The position numbers were made by a program, and so were the translations under genes. The notes beneath the pieces are model-generated. The model was not told the DNA's origin. It worked only from the letters and a program-made list of their open reading frames with translations, and did not search any database. From an uncultured Lachnospiraceae bacterium (GTDB taxonomy: Bacteria > Bacillota > Clostridia > Lachnospirales > Lachnospiraceae), in contig URUY01000002.1 of assembly GCA_900551115.1 (NCBI GenBank), forward strand, positions 128,988 to 192,987: a stretch of DNA of 64,000 bases, given 5' to 3'. Positions 52,607-61,764 of the stretch are shown here, in pieces; the first letter of the stretch is position 1; each line of letters starts with the position of its first letter.

Positions 52607-54280
52607 TTACACCTCCATAATAATAGGAAGTATCATGGGACGGCGTTTGGTCTTCTTCCACACGTACTCAGAAAGCACATCCTTTGTAGTCGCTTTCAGC
52701 TTGCCCCAGTCTGTAATCCCTCTGTCTATCAGGCTCTCTAACGCACTGTCAACTACCAGTCTTGCCTCTTCCATCAGTTCATCCGACTCCCTGACATAAA
52801 CAAAGCCTCTGGATACGATATCCGGACCGGATACAATAAAACCACCTGCCCTGTCAAGAGCCATGACCACTATCAGAATACCATCTTCTGCCAGGTGTTG
52901 TCTATCCCGAAGTACAACATTTCCTACATCACCCACACCAAGACCGTCTACCAGAATCGAACCCACAGGCACTTTTCCCGTCACAACCGCCTTTTTCTCC
53001 GACAGCTCCAGTACATCGCCTGAGGATAAAATAAAGATATCTTCTTTATTCATTCCCAGACCCTCCGCTATCTTTGCCTGTGCGCGCAGATGCTTATACT
53101 CACCGTGAACAGGTACTGCATACTTGGGTTTTACCAGCGTATACAACAGTTTGATTTCTTCCTGGCAGGCATGTCCGGATACATGGGTATCCTGAAAAAT
53201 AACGTCTGCACCCTTGCGGAAAAGCTCGTTGATGACCTTTGTTACCGCTTTTTCATTGCCCGGAATAGGATTGGATGAAAAAATAACCGTATCTCCGGGG
53301 CCTATGGTAATTTTTTTATGCATATTAGAAGCCATCCGGGAAAGCGCCGCCATACTCTCTCCCTGGCTGCCGGTGGTAATAATAACCTGTTTTTCGTCAG
53401 GATAATCCTTAAGCTGGTCTACATCAATAAGCGTCTTATCAGGAATATTCAGGTATCCCAGATTAGAAGCCGTTTCAATGATATTTACCATACTTCTTCC
53501 TTCTACCACTACTTTTCTGTCAAATTTGTATGCCGTATTGATAATCTGCTGTACACGGTCCACATTGGAAGCAAAGGTTGCCACAAAAATACGGGTGTTT
53601 TTATGGTCTGCAAACAGAGTATCAAAGGTCTTGCCAACCGTTTTTTCGGAAGGCGTAAAACCGGGACGTTCTGCGTTGGTAGAATCACACATCAGCGCCA
53701 GCACTCCCCTTTTTCCGATTTCCGCAAAACGCTGCAAATCTATGGCGTCCCCGAATACGGGCGTATAATCCACCTTAAAGTCACCTGTATGCACTACAAC
53801 TCCGGCCGGTGAATAGATAGCGAGAGCTGCCGCGTCCACAATACTGTGGTTTGTCTTGATAAATTCAATTCTGAACTGTCCGAGATTAATGGACTGTCCG
53901 AATTTCACAACCTTTCTTTTGGTACTTTTCTCCAGGCTATGCTCCTTTAATTTGTTTTCAATGATACCCATTGTCAGTTTCGTGGCATAAATGGGTACAT
54001 TAATACGGCGCAGCACGTACGGCAGCGCACCGATATGGTCCTCATGGCCGTGCGTAATAACAAATCCCTTTACCTTGTCCAGCTTATCCTCAAGATAAGC
54101 TACATCCGGTATTACCAGGTCTATGCCCAGCATATCATCCGCCGGAAAGGAAAGGCCGCAGTCAACCACAACAATACTGTCTTCATATTCAAAGGCAGTA
54201 ATGTTCATACCAATCTGTTCCAGTCCTCCCAAAGGAATCACCTTTAGACTGGAACTACTCTTATTTTCTTTTTTATTCAA
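52607..54280 (-). CDS. rnj: ribonuclease J
   Basis: Metallo-beta-lactamase/beta-CASP ribonuclease with 5'-3' exo- and endonuclease activity, 557 aa. The metal motif HxHxDH is at residues 77-82, the beta-CASP segment is in the middle (TTGSQGESMAALSRMA), and the C-terminal domain (about 440-557) mediates dimerisation. The start is TTG at 54280 with GGAGG nine bases ahead. A basic Lys/Asn/Ser-rich N-terminal tail of 11 residues precedes the core. The 243-bp gap upstream holds no gene. Confidence 0.95.
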   Translation of the reverse strand: MNKKENKSSSSLKVIPLGGLEQIGMNITAFEYEDSIVVVDCGLSFPADDMLGIDLVIPDVAYLEDKLDKVKGFVITHGHEDHIGALPYVLRRINVPIYATKLTMGIIENKLKEHSLEKSTKRKVVKFGQSINLGQFRIEFIKTNHSIVDAAALAIYSPAGVVVHTGDFKVDYTPVFGDAIDLQRFAEIGKRGVLALMCDSTNAERPGFTPSEKTVGKTFDTLFADHKNTRIFVATFASNVDRVQQIINTAYKFDRKVVVEGRSMVNIIETASNLGYLNIPDKTLIDVDQLKDYPDEKQVIITTGSQGESMAALSRMASNMHKKITIGPGDTVIFSSNPIPGNEKAVTKVINELFRKGADVIFQDTHVSGHACQEEIKLLYTLVKPKYAVPVHGEYKHLRAQAKIAEGLGMNKEDIFILSSGDVLELSEKKAVVTGKVPVGSILVDGLGVGDVGNVVLRDRQHLAEDGILIVVMALDRAGGFIVSGPDIVSRGFVYVRESDELMEEARLVVDSALESLIDRGITDWGKLKATTKDVLSEYVWKKTKRRPMILPIIMEV

Positions 54281-54523
54281 TATAAATTACCTCCATTATA
54301 AATGCAGCCGCCGCTTCATCTTCCGGTAAGGACACTTTAAATCCACCGGCCAAATTCCGCAAATGCGCTCTCTGTGCATACACAAGTTTTCCCGTTTTTT
54401 TGTGCATACAAAACATTTGGAAATTTACCGGTCCGCCGGATGCAGCGCCTGCTGCTTTTTATTTATCTTCATCCTCTCAGCCATACCGCAAAAAGCCGCG
54501 GCATGTTACCGTAGGGAAAAAAG
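54281..54523. other. intergenic gap between DUF1292 and RNase J genes
   Basis: No open frame with a ribosome site is seen here. The region contains two direct copies of TGTGCATACA about 30 bp apart (near 54376 and 54401) and a T-rich stretch. I could not define a promoter with confidence, though one for the RNase J gene is expected. Confidence 0.4.
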
Positions 54524-54784
54524 TCACTCTAACGTAACATCATCCATCATGCTCTGAAAAACCTGCGCAACTGCAGTAAGCTCTTCATCCTCTTCCACAA
54601 TGGCATAAACACTCTCTGCCTCTCCGTCTTTGGAAAGGTCTTTTAAAATCAGGGCTTCTCCGTCCCCGTCTTCCACATCTGTCACCAGAATATAATTCAC
54701 TCCGGCTATTCTGGTCTGCTCCAGTATATAAAAATCTACTGCTTCCCCCTCTGTTCCATCAGGGCAAAATGTAATTTTTTCCAT
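54524..54784 (-). CDS. DUF1292 domain protein (YrzB-like)
   Basis: An 86-aa acidic protein of the DUF1292/YrzB family, with the pattern FYILEQTRIAGVNYILVTD, then EALILKDLS and YAIVEEDEELTAVAQVF. The function is unknown. It shares one base with the ruvX stop (TAATG). The ireB-ruvX-DUF1292 order is highly conserved across Firmicutes. Confidence 0.9.
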   Translation of the reverse strand: MEKITFCPDGTEGEAVDFYILEQTRIAGVNYILVTDVEDGDGEALILKDLSKDGEAESVYAIVEEDEELTAVAQVFQSMMDDVTLE

Positions 54785-55215
54785 TAATCGTTCCTCATAT
54801 TCCGCCTGTCCAGATATCCCTGCAGAATAAAGCAGGCGGCTATCCTGTCCACATGCTCCTTGCGTTCTTCCCTGCGGATTCCTGCTTCCATCATTGCCTT
54901 ATCAGCCGCTACCGTTGTAAGACGTTCATCCCACAGTGTTACCGGCAGCCCTGTTCTTCTTTCCAGCTTATCCTTAAATTCCATTGTCAGTTCCGCCCGC
55001 ACACCCTCGGTATTGTTCATGTGCTTTGGCAGTCCCAGTACAATTTCCTCTACTTCATATTCTACAATCAATTCCTCTATGCGCGCCAGCGTCTGACGCA
55101 GCTTGTTCTCTTCCTTGCGGCGGATTATCTCGATTCCCTGTGCAGTCAGCAGCAGCGCATCGCTGATTGCTACTCCTACTGTCTTAGAACCGAAATCCAG
55201 TCCCATAATTCGCAT
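54784..55215 (-). CDS. ruvX: RuvX/YqgF Holliday-junction resolvase-like nuclease
   Basis: An RNase H-fold protein of 143 aa involved in 16S rRNA 5' end processing and possibly junction resolution. The acidic start is MRIMGLDFGSKTVGVAIS, then a second acidic stretch in IVLGLPKHMNNTEG, and the C-terminal DRIAACFILQGYL, all typical. It follows ireB by 31 bp and overlaps DUF1292 by one base. Confidence 0.93.
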   Translation of the reverse strand: MRIMGLDFGSKTVGVAISDALLLTAQGIEIIRRKEENKLRQTLARIEELIVEYEVEEIVLGLPKHMNNTEGVRAELTMEFKDKLERRTGLPVTLWDERLTTVAADKAMMEAGIRREERKEHVDRIAACFILQGYLDRRNMRND

Positions 55216-55246
55216 GTATTTTCTCCTTAATTCCTGTAAAACCGGA

Positions 55247-55510
55247 CTATTGCCAATGATTTTTCCGGATATATTCTGTTAAAAGCTCCTCTACCAGTTC
55301 ATCCCGTTCTACCTTCATAATAAGGCTGCGGGCATTTTTATGACTGGTTATATAAGTAGGATCGCCGCTCATAATATATCCTACAATCTGATTGACCGGG
55401 TTATAGCCTTTTTCGGTAAGCGCTTCATAAACCGTGGAAAGCACCACCTTCACGCCGGTTTCCGGTTCCGTTTCCACTTTAAAATATTGTGTATTTCCCA
55501 AGTCCTGCAT
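55247..55510 (-). CDS. ireB: IreB-family regulatory phosphoprotein
   Basis: An 87-aa protein of the IreB (UPF0297) family, a substrate of the Ser/Thr kinase IreK/PrkC; N-terminal threonines are phosphorylated in Enterococcus, and a threonine is present here at residue 7. The body VYEALTEKGYNPVNQIVGYIMSGDP is diagnostic. First gene of ireB-ruvX-DUF1292, with a good promoter upstream. Confidence 0.95.
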   Translation of the reverse strand: MQDLGNTQYFKVETEPETGVKVVLSTVYEALTEKGYNPVNQIVGYIMSGDPTYITSHKNARSLIMKVERDELVEELLTEYIRKNHWQ

Positions 55511-55583
55511 GCTGACCCTCTCCTCGTTTCTGCCAGATTTTTCGTGATAGCTGTTTTGCCAACGCTTTCCCTATTCTTAACCT

Positions 55584-55612
55584 ATCTTAAACCATATCCG
55601 CCGAAAATTCAA
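55584..55612 (-). promoter_or_regulatory. probable promoter of ireB-ruvX-DUF1292
   Basis: On the reverse strand TTGAAT (55612-55607) and TAAGAT (55589-55584) have 17 bases between them, in the gap after mtaB, leaving a leader of about 70 bases before ireB. Confidence 0.5.
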
Positions 55613-55646
55613 CCTGCCTGCACTAAAAGTTTTAATTCCTGCCCCA

Positions 55647-57119
55647 TTATTCCATCAGCAAAAGCTCATCATTTAAAAATCCGGTAATCCTTCCCGTAAG
55701 CATACGGTTGGATAAATCCTCATTTGTCTGCTTTGCCACGCGCACATACTCCCGCGCATGTCCAATCTGATAACGTTTTCCGCCTATTTCCTTTGCATCC
55801 TCAAACAGTACTTCTTCCTCTTTCCCTATGTATGCACTGCGAAACGCCTTCGACTGCTCTCTTTCCAATGCAAGCAGCCTGCCGCTTCTCTCGGTCTGCT
55901 TACTGCCGGGAACCTGTCCGGGCATAAGAGCCGCTTTCGTTCCTTTTCTTTTGGAATATTTAAAAATATGCATTTCATAGAGCTGTATTTTTTCAAGAAA
56001 CGCAGCCGTCTGCTCAAATTCTTCCTCCGTCTCACCGGGGAAGCCCACGATGATATCCGTTGTAATGGCAGGATGGCCGTATACTCTGCGAAGCTGTTCT
56101 ACACCTTCTAAGTATTCACCCGTCGTATAGTGTCTATTCATTCTTTTTAAGGTTTCATCGCAGCCGCTTTGCAGGGAAAGGTGAAAATGGGGGCATACCT
56201 TGGGAACTGCCGCCAGCCTTTCTGCCGCTTCCTTTGTAATAATCCGGGGTTCTAAGGAACCCAGACGAATGCGTTCTATCCCTTTTATATCCTGAATTCT
56301 CTCTATCAAATCCAAAAGCTTGGAGCTTTTTGCATAATCCCTCTGTCCGGTTTCTCTTTTACTGATTATGCTTTCTCCCCTGTTCCATGCTTCGTCATCA
56401 AAGTCAATGCCATAAGAGCTGATATGGATTCCCGTAAGAACCACCTCTTTGTAGCCTGCCTCTGCCAGTCCTAAAAGCTCATCCCTGATATCCTCCCACC
56501 TGCGGCTGCGCACCCTGCCTCTGGCGTAGGGAATGATACAATAGGAACAGAACTGGTTGCAGCCATCCTGTATCTTAATATAGGCCCGGGTATGCTCTGC
56601 CGTCTGTTTTAATGTCATTTCCTCATAGTCGCAGCCTGCATTGATATCTATGACGCTTGTATCATGCATGGTTTTCAGACTGCAACGGCTCATTTCCGCC
56701 TCAGATACCTTCTGTGCATTCACCGTTTCCGCAGCCTGTGCTTCCATCACTTTCTGTGCTTCTGCTGTCTCCCGCTCCTGCAAAAAAGCCTCCAAAATCT
56801 GTACCAGCTCTTTTTTCCTGTTGTTTCCGACTGCCAAATCCACACTGGCATCCTTCAGCGCCTCTTCACCGCCGGTCTGCACATAGCATCCCACTGCCAC
56901 TACTACCGCTTTGGGATTTCTTGCCTTTGCCTGATGGAGCATCTGCCGGCTTTTTCTGTCCGCAATATTGGTAACCGTGCAGGTATTTATAATATAAATG
57001 TCCGCCACTTCATCAAATGGTACAATAGTATACCCCTTTTCTTGTAACATATGTTGCATAACGTCCATCTCGTAAGCATTCACCTTGCAGCCAAGGTTAT
57101 GTAATGCTACACTTTTCAT
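55647..57119 (-). CDS. mtaB: MtaB, tRNA t6A37 methylthiotransferase
   Basis: Radical SAM enzyme that turns t6A into ms2t6A at tRNA position 37. The first Fe-S cluster cysteines are 11, 47 and 78, and the radical-SAM CxxxCxxC is at 187, 191 and 194. ATG 57119 is chosen from GAGAGG ahead. At 490 aa it is longer than the usual 430 or so: residues about 117-145 are an Ala/Glu/Gln/Val-rich insertion with a near repeat (AQKVMEAQ, AQKVSEAE) between the two cluster domains, plus a smaller insertion near 250. It is divergent from the Crh-like gene. Confidence 0.93.
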   Translation of the reverse strand: MKSVALHNLGCKVNAYEMDVMQHMLQEKGYTIVPFDEVADIYIINTCTVTNIADRKSRQMLHQAKARNPKAVVVAVGCYVQTGGEEALKDASVDLAVGNNRKKELVQILEAFLQERETAEAQKVMEAQAAETVNAQKVSEAEMSRCSLKTMHDTSVIDINAGCDYEEMTLKQTAEHTRAYIKIQDGCNQFCSYCIIPYARGRVRSRRWEDIRDELLGLAEAGYKEVVLTGIHISSYGIDFDDEAWNRGESIISKRETGQRDYAKSSKLLDLIERIQDIKGIERIRLGSLEPRIITKEAAERLAAVPKVCPHFHLSLQSGCDETLKRMNRHYTTGEYLEGVEQLRRVYGHPAITTDIIVGFPGETEEEFEQTAAFLEKIQLYEMHIFKYSKRKGTKAALMPGQVPGSKQTERSGRLLALEREQSKAFRSAYIGKEEEVLFEDAKEIGGKRYQIGHAREYVRVAKQTNEDLSNRMLTGRITGFLNDELLLME

Positions 57120-57153
57120 ACTTATTCCTCTCAATTTTTGTGTTTTTTTATCA

Positions 57154-57182
57154 TTGACTTTTATCCTTGAACCCATTAATAT
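57154..57182 (+). promoter_or_regulatory. promoter of Crh-like gene
   Basis: TTGACT at 57154-57159 and TAATAT at 57177-57182 are separated by 17 bases, 43 bp ahead of the start. A good sigma-A match pointing away from mtaB. Confidence 0.65.
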
Positions 57183-57224
57183 GAAAGCAGAAGGTATGAA
57201 TGAACACTCAAGGAGGTAATGACA

Positions 57225-57455
57225 ATGAAGGAAGTTCAGATTTCTTTAAATTCCATTGACAAAGTAAAATCTTTTGTTAATGATATTACAAAGTTTGATT
57301 ATGATTTTGACCTGGTATCCGGCAGATACGTAATCGATGCAAAATCTATCATGGGTATCTTCAGTTTAGATCTTTCCAAGCCTATTGATTTAAACATCCA
57401 TGCTGAGGAAAACATCGACAACGTGCTGGAAGTATTAAAGCCTTATCTGATTTAA
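57225..57455 (+). CDS. HPr-like protein without active-site histidine (Crh-like)
   Basis: A 76-aa HPr-fold protein. The serine-phosphorylation region AKSIMGIFSLDLS is retained, with the regulatory serine near residue 46, but the region around position 15 reads LNSIDKVKSF with no histidine, so it cannot carry PTS phosphate. This is the pattern of Crh, the second co-repressor partner of CcpA in Bacillus, though it is not clearly orthologous. ATG 57225 has AAGGAGG eight bases ahead; the ATG at 57219 is too close. It is the only forward-strand gene in the last 59 kb. Confidence 0.82.
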   Translation: MKEVQISLNSIDKVKSFVNDITKFDYDFDLVSGRYVIDAKSIMGIFSLDLSKPIDLNIHAEENIDNVLEVLKPYLI

Positions 57456-57482
57456 TCAGGCCGTTACACGCAGTGAAAAGCA

Positions 57483-57516
57483 GAACACCTTGGAAATTTC
57501 CGAGGTGTTCTTTTTT
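57483..57516 (+). terminator. terminator of Crh-like gene
   Basis: An 8-bp stem (57483-57490 with 57503-57510) is followed by TTTTTT. The thiI transcript ends convergently 46 bp away and may use the same hairpin. Confidence 0.8.
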
Positions 57517-57561
57517 GTGCCGCCGCCTCACCTTCCGCCCCTGTACCGGGGTATGAAAGAG

Positions 57562-58746
57562 TTACTCCTGGCTTACAATAATCAGTTCGTCTGTTTCCAG
57601 TGCTGTCTGTACTAACTCCTCTATCTTTTCCGTGAGATTTTCCTCATGTCTGCGGATAACCTTCAAATTCGGTTTGGTGACAGGATGCTTTGCCACAAAT
57701 ATGGTACAGCAGTCCTCATAGGGCAGAATGGAGGTCTCATAGGTTCCTATTTTTTCCGAAACCTGTACAATTTCCTGTTTATCAAAACCAATAAGCGGTC
57801 TGTATACCGGAAGCTCGCATACCTCGTTGGTAGCTGCCAGACTGTGCATGGTCTGGGACGCAACCTGTCCGATGCTCTCGCCGGTTATAAGCCCCAGACA
57901 TTCCGTATTTTTGGCAAGCTGTTCCGCAATACGCATCATATACCGGCGCATGATAATCGTCAGTTCTTCATGGGGACATTTTTCATAGATATAAAGCTGT
58001 ATATCCGTAAAGTTAATAATATGCAGATAAATCGGTCCCGTATATCCGGACACGATTTTGGCAAGGTCAATTACCTTCTGCTTTGCGCGCTCGCTGGTAT
58101 AAGGCGGTGCATTAAAATAAACCGCATCCAGCTTCACGCCTCTTTTGGCTATCATATAACCGGCAACCGGGGAATCAATGCCTCCCGACAGCAGAAGCAT
58201 TGCCTTCCCCCCTGTACCGACAGGCATTCCTCCCGGTCCCGGAATAATCTCTGAATAAATATATATCTTTTCCCTGACTTCAATGTTTAATAAAATATCC
58301 GGTTTATGCACATCCACACGCATAGACGGATAGGCCTTTAAAACAGCTTCTCCCATATCCATATTAATCGTCATGGAATCCTTCGGATAATTTTTACGCG
58401 CACGTCTCGCCTGCACCTTAAAGGTCTTATTCTTATCAGGATAAACATTATCAATATAGGTAACTACATCCTCGCAAAGCTTTTCAAAGCCCTCATCTTC
58501 CACGTAAACCACAGGACAGATGCCTGAAATACCAAACACCTTCTGCAAATGTTCTACTGTTTCATCAAAATCATACTCCGTTAAGGCGTCCACATAGATA
58601 CGTCCCTGTGTTTTATGCACCAAAAATTCACCGTCACACTTTTTCAGGGCATACTTTATCTGTGCAACAAGCGCATCCTCAAACAGATATCTGTTCTTTC
58701 CTTTTACACCTATTTCGGCATACTTTATCAAAAATGCTTTATACAT
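57562..58746 (-). CDS. thiI: ThiI, tRNA 4-thiouridine synthetase
   Basis: Transfers sulfur to U8 of tRNA, 394 aa. It has an N-terminal ferredoxin-like and THUMP domain (about 1-165) and the PP-loop ATPase with SGGIDSPVAGYM (about 182). There is no C-terminal rhodanese domain, so sulfur is expected to come directly from the desulfurase encoded 19 bp upstream. AAAGG lies just before ATG 58746. Last gene of the sortase-prmA-rsmE-desulfurase-thiI run. Confidence 0.95.
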   Translation of the reverse strand: MYKAFLIKYAEIGVKGKNRYLFEDALVAQIKYALKKCDGEFLVHKTQGRIYVDALTEYDFDETVEHLQKVFGISGICPVVYVEDEGFEKLCEDVVTYIDNVYPDKNKTFKVQARRARKNYPKDSMTINMDMGEAVLKAYPSMRVDVHKPDILLNIEVREKIYIYSEIIPGPGGMPVGTGGKAMLLLSGGIDSPVAGYMIAKRGVKLDAVYFNAPPYTSERAKQKVIDLAKIVSGYTGPIYLHIINFTDIQLYIYEKCPHEELTIIMRRYMMRIAEQLAKNTECLGLITGESIGQVASQTMHSLAATNEVCELPVYRPLIGFDKQEIVQVSEKIGTYETSILPYEDCCTIFVAKHPVTKPNLKVIRRHEENLTEKIEELVQTALETDELIIVSQE

Positions 58747-58765
58747 ATTTCACCTTTCTCAATAT

Positions 58766-59926
58766 TTATCTCCTGGTATACTTACGCAACATGGGAATCA
58801 TATCATACATTGTCTGCAATGTATAGTCCAATTCTTCCTGTGTGGTATGAACAGACATACTGAACCGGATGGTGGAATCAAATAAATCTTTATCCATACC
58901 GATACCCCTAAGGGTAGCCGAGCCGGCTGTATGCGACTTATTGGCAGAACATGCGCTGCCTGCCGAAACATAAATGCCTTTATCCTCTAACGCATGCAGC
59001 ATGACCTCGCTGCGGATTCCCCGTATGGATACGCTGACAATATGGGGAGCGCTGTCCGTTCCTGTAAGACCGTTTATCTTTACATCCTCAATCTTTAAAA
59101 GCCCCTCTACAAAATGCTCCTTTAAACCGTACAAGCGCATGATGTCTTCTTCCAAACTTCCGTACAGCATTTCTGCCGCTTTTGCCAGTCCTGCCGCACC
59201 GGGCACATTTTCCGTACCGGAACGCAGGTTTTTCTGCTGCCCGCCGCCATAGCTGATGCTGTGGATTTTCACATGCTCGTCAATGTATAAAATGCCTGCA
59301 CCCTTGGGGCCGTGAATCTTGTGCCCGCTTACGGAAAGCAAATCAATTCCCATTTTTTTCGGATAAATACGGAATTTACCAAATCCCTGCACGGCATCTA
59401 CATGAAAAAGCGTATGGGGATTAATGCTTTTAATAAGCTTTCCGGCTTCCGCAACAGGTTCTACCGCGCCGATTTCATTGTTGGTGTGCATCATGGAAAC
59501 CAGTATCGTATCAGGCCGTACTGCCCTCCGCAAATCCTCCAGGGAAATTCTCCCCACCTTGTCTACAGGCAGATAAGTGACTTCAAAACCCTGTTCCTCC
59601 AAATAATGCATGGTCTGTAAAACAGCCGGATGCTCTATCTGTGTTGTAATCAGATGACGCCCTGCACGGTGATTAGCCTGCGCGCAGCCGATAATTGCCA
59701 GATTGTCAGACTCTGTTCCGCCGGAAGTAAAATATATTTCTTTATCGCTGACCTTCATCAGCTTTGCAAGCACTTCCCTTGCGTATCTGATATAATGTTC
59801 CGCCTGTACGCCTTTTAAGTGCATACTGGAGGGATTTCCGTAATCTTCACACATTATTTTTGTCATTAACTCCGCAACCTCCGGAAAGGTTCTTGTTGTA
59901 GCCGAGTTATCCAAATATACTTCCAT
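58766..59926 (-). CDS. cysteine desulfurase (NifS/IscS family)
   Basis: PLP enzyme of 386 aa that removes sulfur from cysteine. The cofactor lysine lies in SVSGHKIHGPKGAG, the substrate loop with the persulfide cysteine is in YVSAGSACSANKSHTAGS, and the start VYLDNSATTRTFPEV is typical. The pairing with thiI matches the nifZ-thiI arrangement of Bacillus, so it probably serves tRNA thiolation rather than Fe-S assembly. It follows rsmE by 42 bp. Confidence 0.93.
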   Translation of the reverse strand: MEVYLDNSATTRTFPEVAELMTKIMCEDYGNPSSMHLKGVQAEHYIRYAREVLAKLMKVSDKEIYFTSGGTESDNLAIIGCAQANHRAGRHLITTQIEHPAVLQTMHYLEEQGFEVTYLPVDKVGRISLEDLRRAVRPDTILVSMMHTNNEIGAVEPVAEAGKLIKSINPHTLFHVDAVQGFGKFRIYPKKMGIDLLSVSGHKIHGPKGAGILYIDEHVKIHSISYGGGQQKNLRSGTENVPGAAGLAKAAEMLYGSLEEDIMRLYGLKEHFVEGLLKIEDVKINGLTGTDSAPHIVSVSIRGIRSEVMLHALEDKGIYVSAGSACSANKSHTAGSATLRGIGMDKDLFDSTIRFSMSVHTTQEELDYTLQTMYDMIPMLRKYTRR

Positions 59927-59968
59927 TGTGTTTCTCCTTTATATTCTATCTATAGACAATATATGCGG

Positions 59969-60709
59969 CTATTTTTCCAACTGATACATAATCCATGCCA
60001 TCACGGTAAAACCTGCCGTTTCCGTACGGAGAATCCGCTTTCCCAATGTAACAGGCTGTATACCGCAGGCCATTGCCTTTTCTATTTCCGCTTCTTCAAA
60101 GCCTCCCTCCGGCCCGATGAAAACAGCAATATCAATGCCTGACGCAAGGGAGGAAATAATCTCTTTTGTCTTTTCCATTCCTTCCGCCAGTTCGTAGGGA
60201 ATCAGCTTTACTTCCATGGAAGCTGCCGTCTGCAGGGCCTGTGAAAAGCTTACCGGCTCCGCTACTGCAGGTACAATCCGCCGTTTGCTCTGTTTTGCAG
60301 CCGCTTCTGCAATCGCCTGCCAGCGCTCCGTCTTCTGCTTTGCCTTTTTTGCATCCAGCTTCACCACCGAGCGCTTTGTCTCCACCGGAATAATTTCATA
60401 TACGCCAAGCTCTACCGCCTTCTGTATAATCAGCTCCATCTTATCCGCTTTGGGGAGCCCCTGAAACAGATGCACTCTGGAGGAAAGCTCCAAGCCGTCT
60501 TCCTTCACAAAACGAAGCTCACAGACAATCCTTTCCTCTTCAAGCCGCACAATCCCGCAGCGGTATTCCTTTCCGTCCTGTCCGTTGCTTACGGCAATTT
60601 CTTCTCCGGCCTTCATACGCAGGACATTCTTTATATGATTGACATCTCCGCCTTCGATTATGACAGTTTTATCAAAAATCTGAGAAGGCTCTACAAAAAA
60701 CTGATACAT
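59969..60709 (-). CDS. rsmE: RsmE, 16S rRNA m3U1498 methyltransferase
   Basis: SPOUT-class methyltransferase of 246 aa, with an N-terminal PUA-like domain (about 1-70) and a C-terminal trefoil-knot domain containing FIGPEGGFEEAE and LGKRILRTETA. It overlaps the prmA stop by 19 bases, the conserved prmA-rsmE pairing. Confidence 0.95.
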   Translation of the reverse strand: MYQFFVEPSQIFDKTVIIEGGDVNHIKNVLRMKAGEEIAVSNGQDGKEYRCGIVRLEEERIVCELRFVKEDGLELSSRVHLFQGLPKADKMELIIQKAVELGVYEIIPVETKRSVVKLDAKKAKQKTERWQAIAEAAAKQSKRRIVPAVAEPVSFSQALQTAASMEVKLIPYELAEGMEKTKEIISSLASGIDIAVFIGPEGGFEEAEIEKAMACGIQPVTLGKRILRTETAGFTVMAWIMYQLEK

Positions 60710-61707
60710 GCTTTATTCTCCATGACGCGTGCTGCTGTGACGCTGACCCATTCGCCCTGATAGGTCACATCCAGTACGGTGAGTCCGGCATTTTTTACCG
60801 CATCTACCACCGTCTGTTCTTTATCGTCAATAATACCGGAGGTAATGTAGATGCCGCCGTCCTTTAACTGGTTTACAATCACCGGGGTGAGGGGTACCAG
60901 CACATCTGCCAGAATATTAGCCACCACAATATCATAGCAGCCGTAGCCGACCTCGTCCTGCACTTCCTTGTCCGTGATAATGTTTCCAATCATCATATGG
61001 AACTTTTCAGGAGAAATATCATTGCTCTCACAGTTTTCCCGCACAGCCTCTGCCGCACAGGGGTCAAGGTCCGTCCCCACTGCTTTTTTTGCGCCAAACA
61101 TCAGGGACAGGATTGCCAGAATACCGCTTCCCGTACCTACATCCAACAATACGGTATCTTTGTTTACATACTTTTTAAGCTGTCTGATACAAAGCTGCGT
61201 TGTCTCGTGCATACCGGTACCGAAGGCTGTTCCCGGGTCAATATGAAGCACCATCTTTTCATTATCCTCAGGTTTTACATCCTCCCAGGAAGGAATAACT
61301 AAAATATCATCAATATAAAACTGGTGGAAATACTGCTTCCAGTTATTAATCCAGTCTATGTCCTCGGTTTCATCCACACTGATACTGCCCTCGCCGATTT
61401 CCATAAAGGCGCGGATATTGTCCAGTTCTTCGCGCACCTTAGCCATAACGCTTTCCCTGTCCGTGTTTTCTCCGTTTACGGTAAGGCTTCCGTCCTCGTT
61501 TTCTTCCACAAAAAAGCTAAGATAGGCAATACCGTCATCAACCGGCTCATCAGGCAGAATATCTACAAACATCTGCTCCTTTTCCCATGCTGTCAGAGGA
61601 ATCTTGTCCTCTATCTGCGCACCTTCCAAACCGATATCATACAGACTGCTGATAATAATGTCCTCTGCCTCTGTAACCGTTTTTATTTTAAATTTTACCC
61701 ATTTCAT
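60691..61707 (-). CDS. prmA: PrmA, ribosomal protein L11 methyltransferase
   Basis: Trimethylates ribosomal protein L11. It is 338 aa with an N-terminal recognition domain (about 1-75), a linker, and a class I SAM domain with LLDVGTGSGILAILS and the catalytic-type DIVVANILADVL. The C-terminal tail overlaps the start of rsmE. It lies 57 bp after the sortase gene. An internal acidic patch near residue 70-110 lengthens it slightly compared with the usual 310 aa. Confidence 0.94.
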   Translation of the reverse strand: MKWVKFKIKTVTEAEDIIISSLYDIGLEGAQIEDKIPLTAWEKEQMFVDILPDEPVDDGIAYLSFFVEENEDGSLTVNGENTDRESVMAKVREELDNIRAFMEIGEGSISVDETEDIDWINNWKQYFHQFYIDDILVIPSWEDVKPEDNEKMVLHIDPGTAFGTGMHETTQLCIRQLKKYVNKDTVLLDVGTGSGILAILSLMFGAKKAVGTDLDPCAAEAVRENCESNDISPEKFHMMIGNIITDKEVQDEVGYGCYDIVVANILADVLVPLTPVIVNQLKDGGIYITSGIIDDKEQTVVDAVKNAGLTVLDVTYQGEWVSVTAARVMENKACISFL

Positions 61708-61764
61708 TGCGCTGTTAAAACCTCCTTGTAATAGTCACCCGCTCCGCTTTCTTTATGCTTTTAG

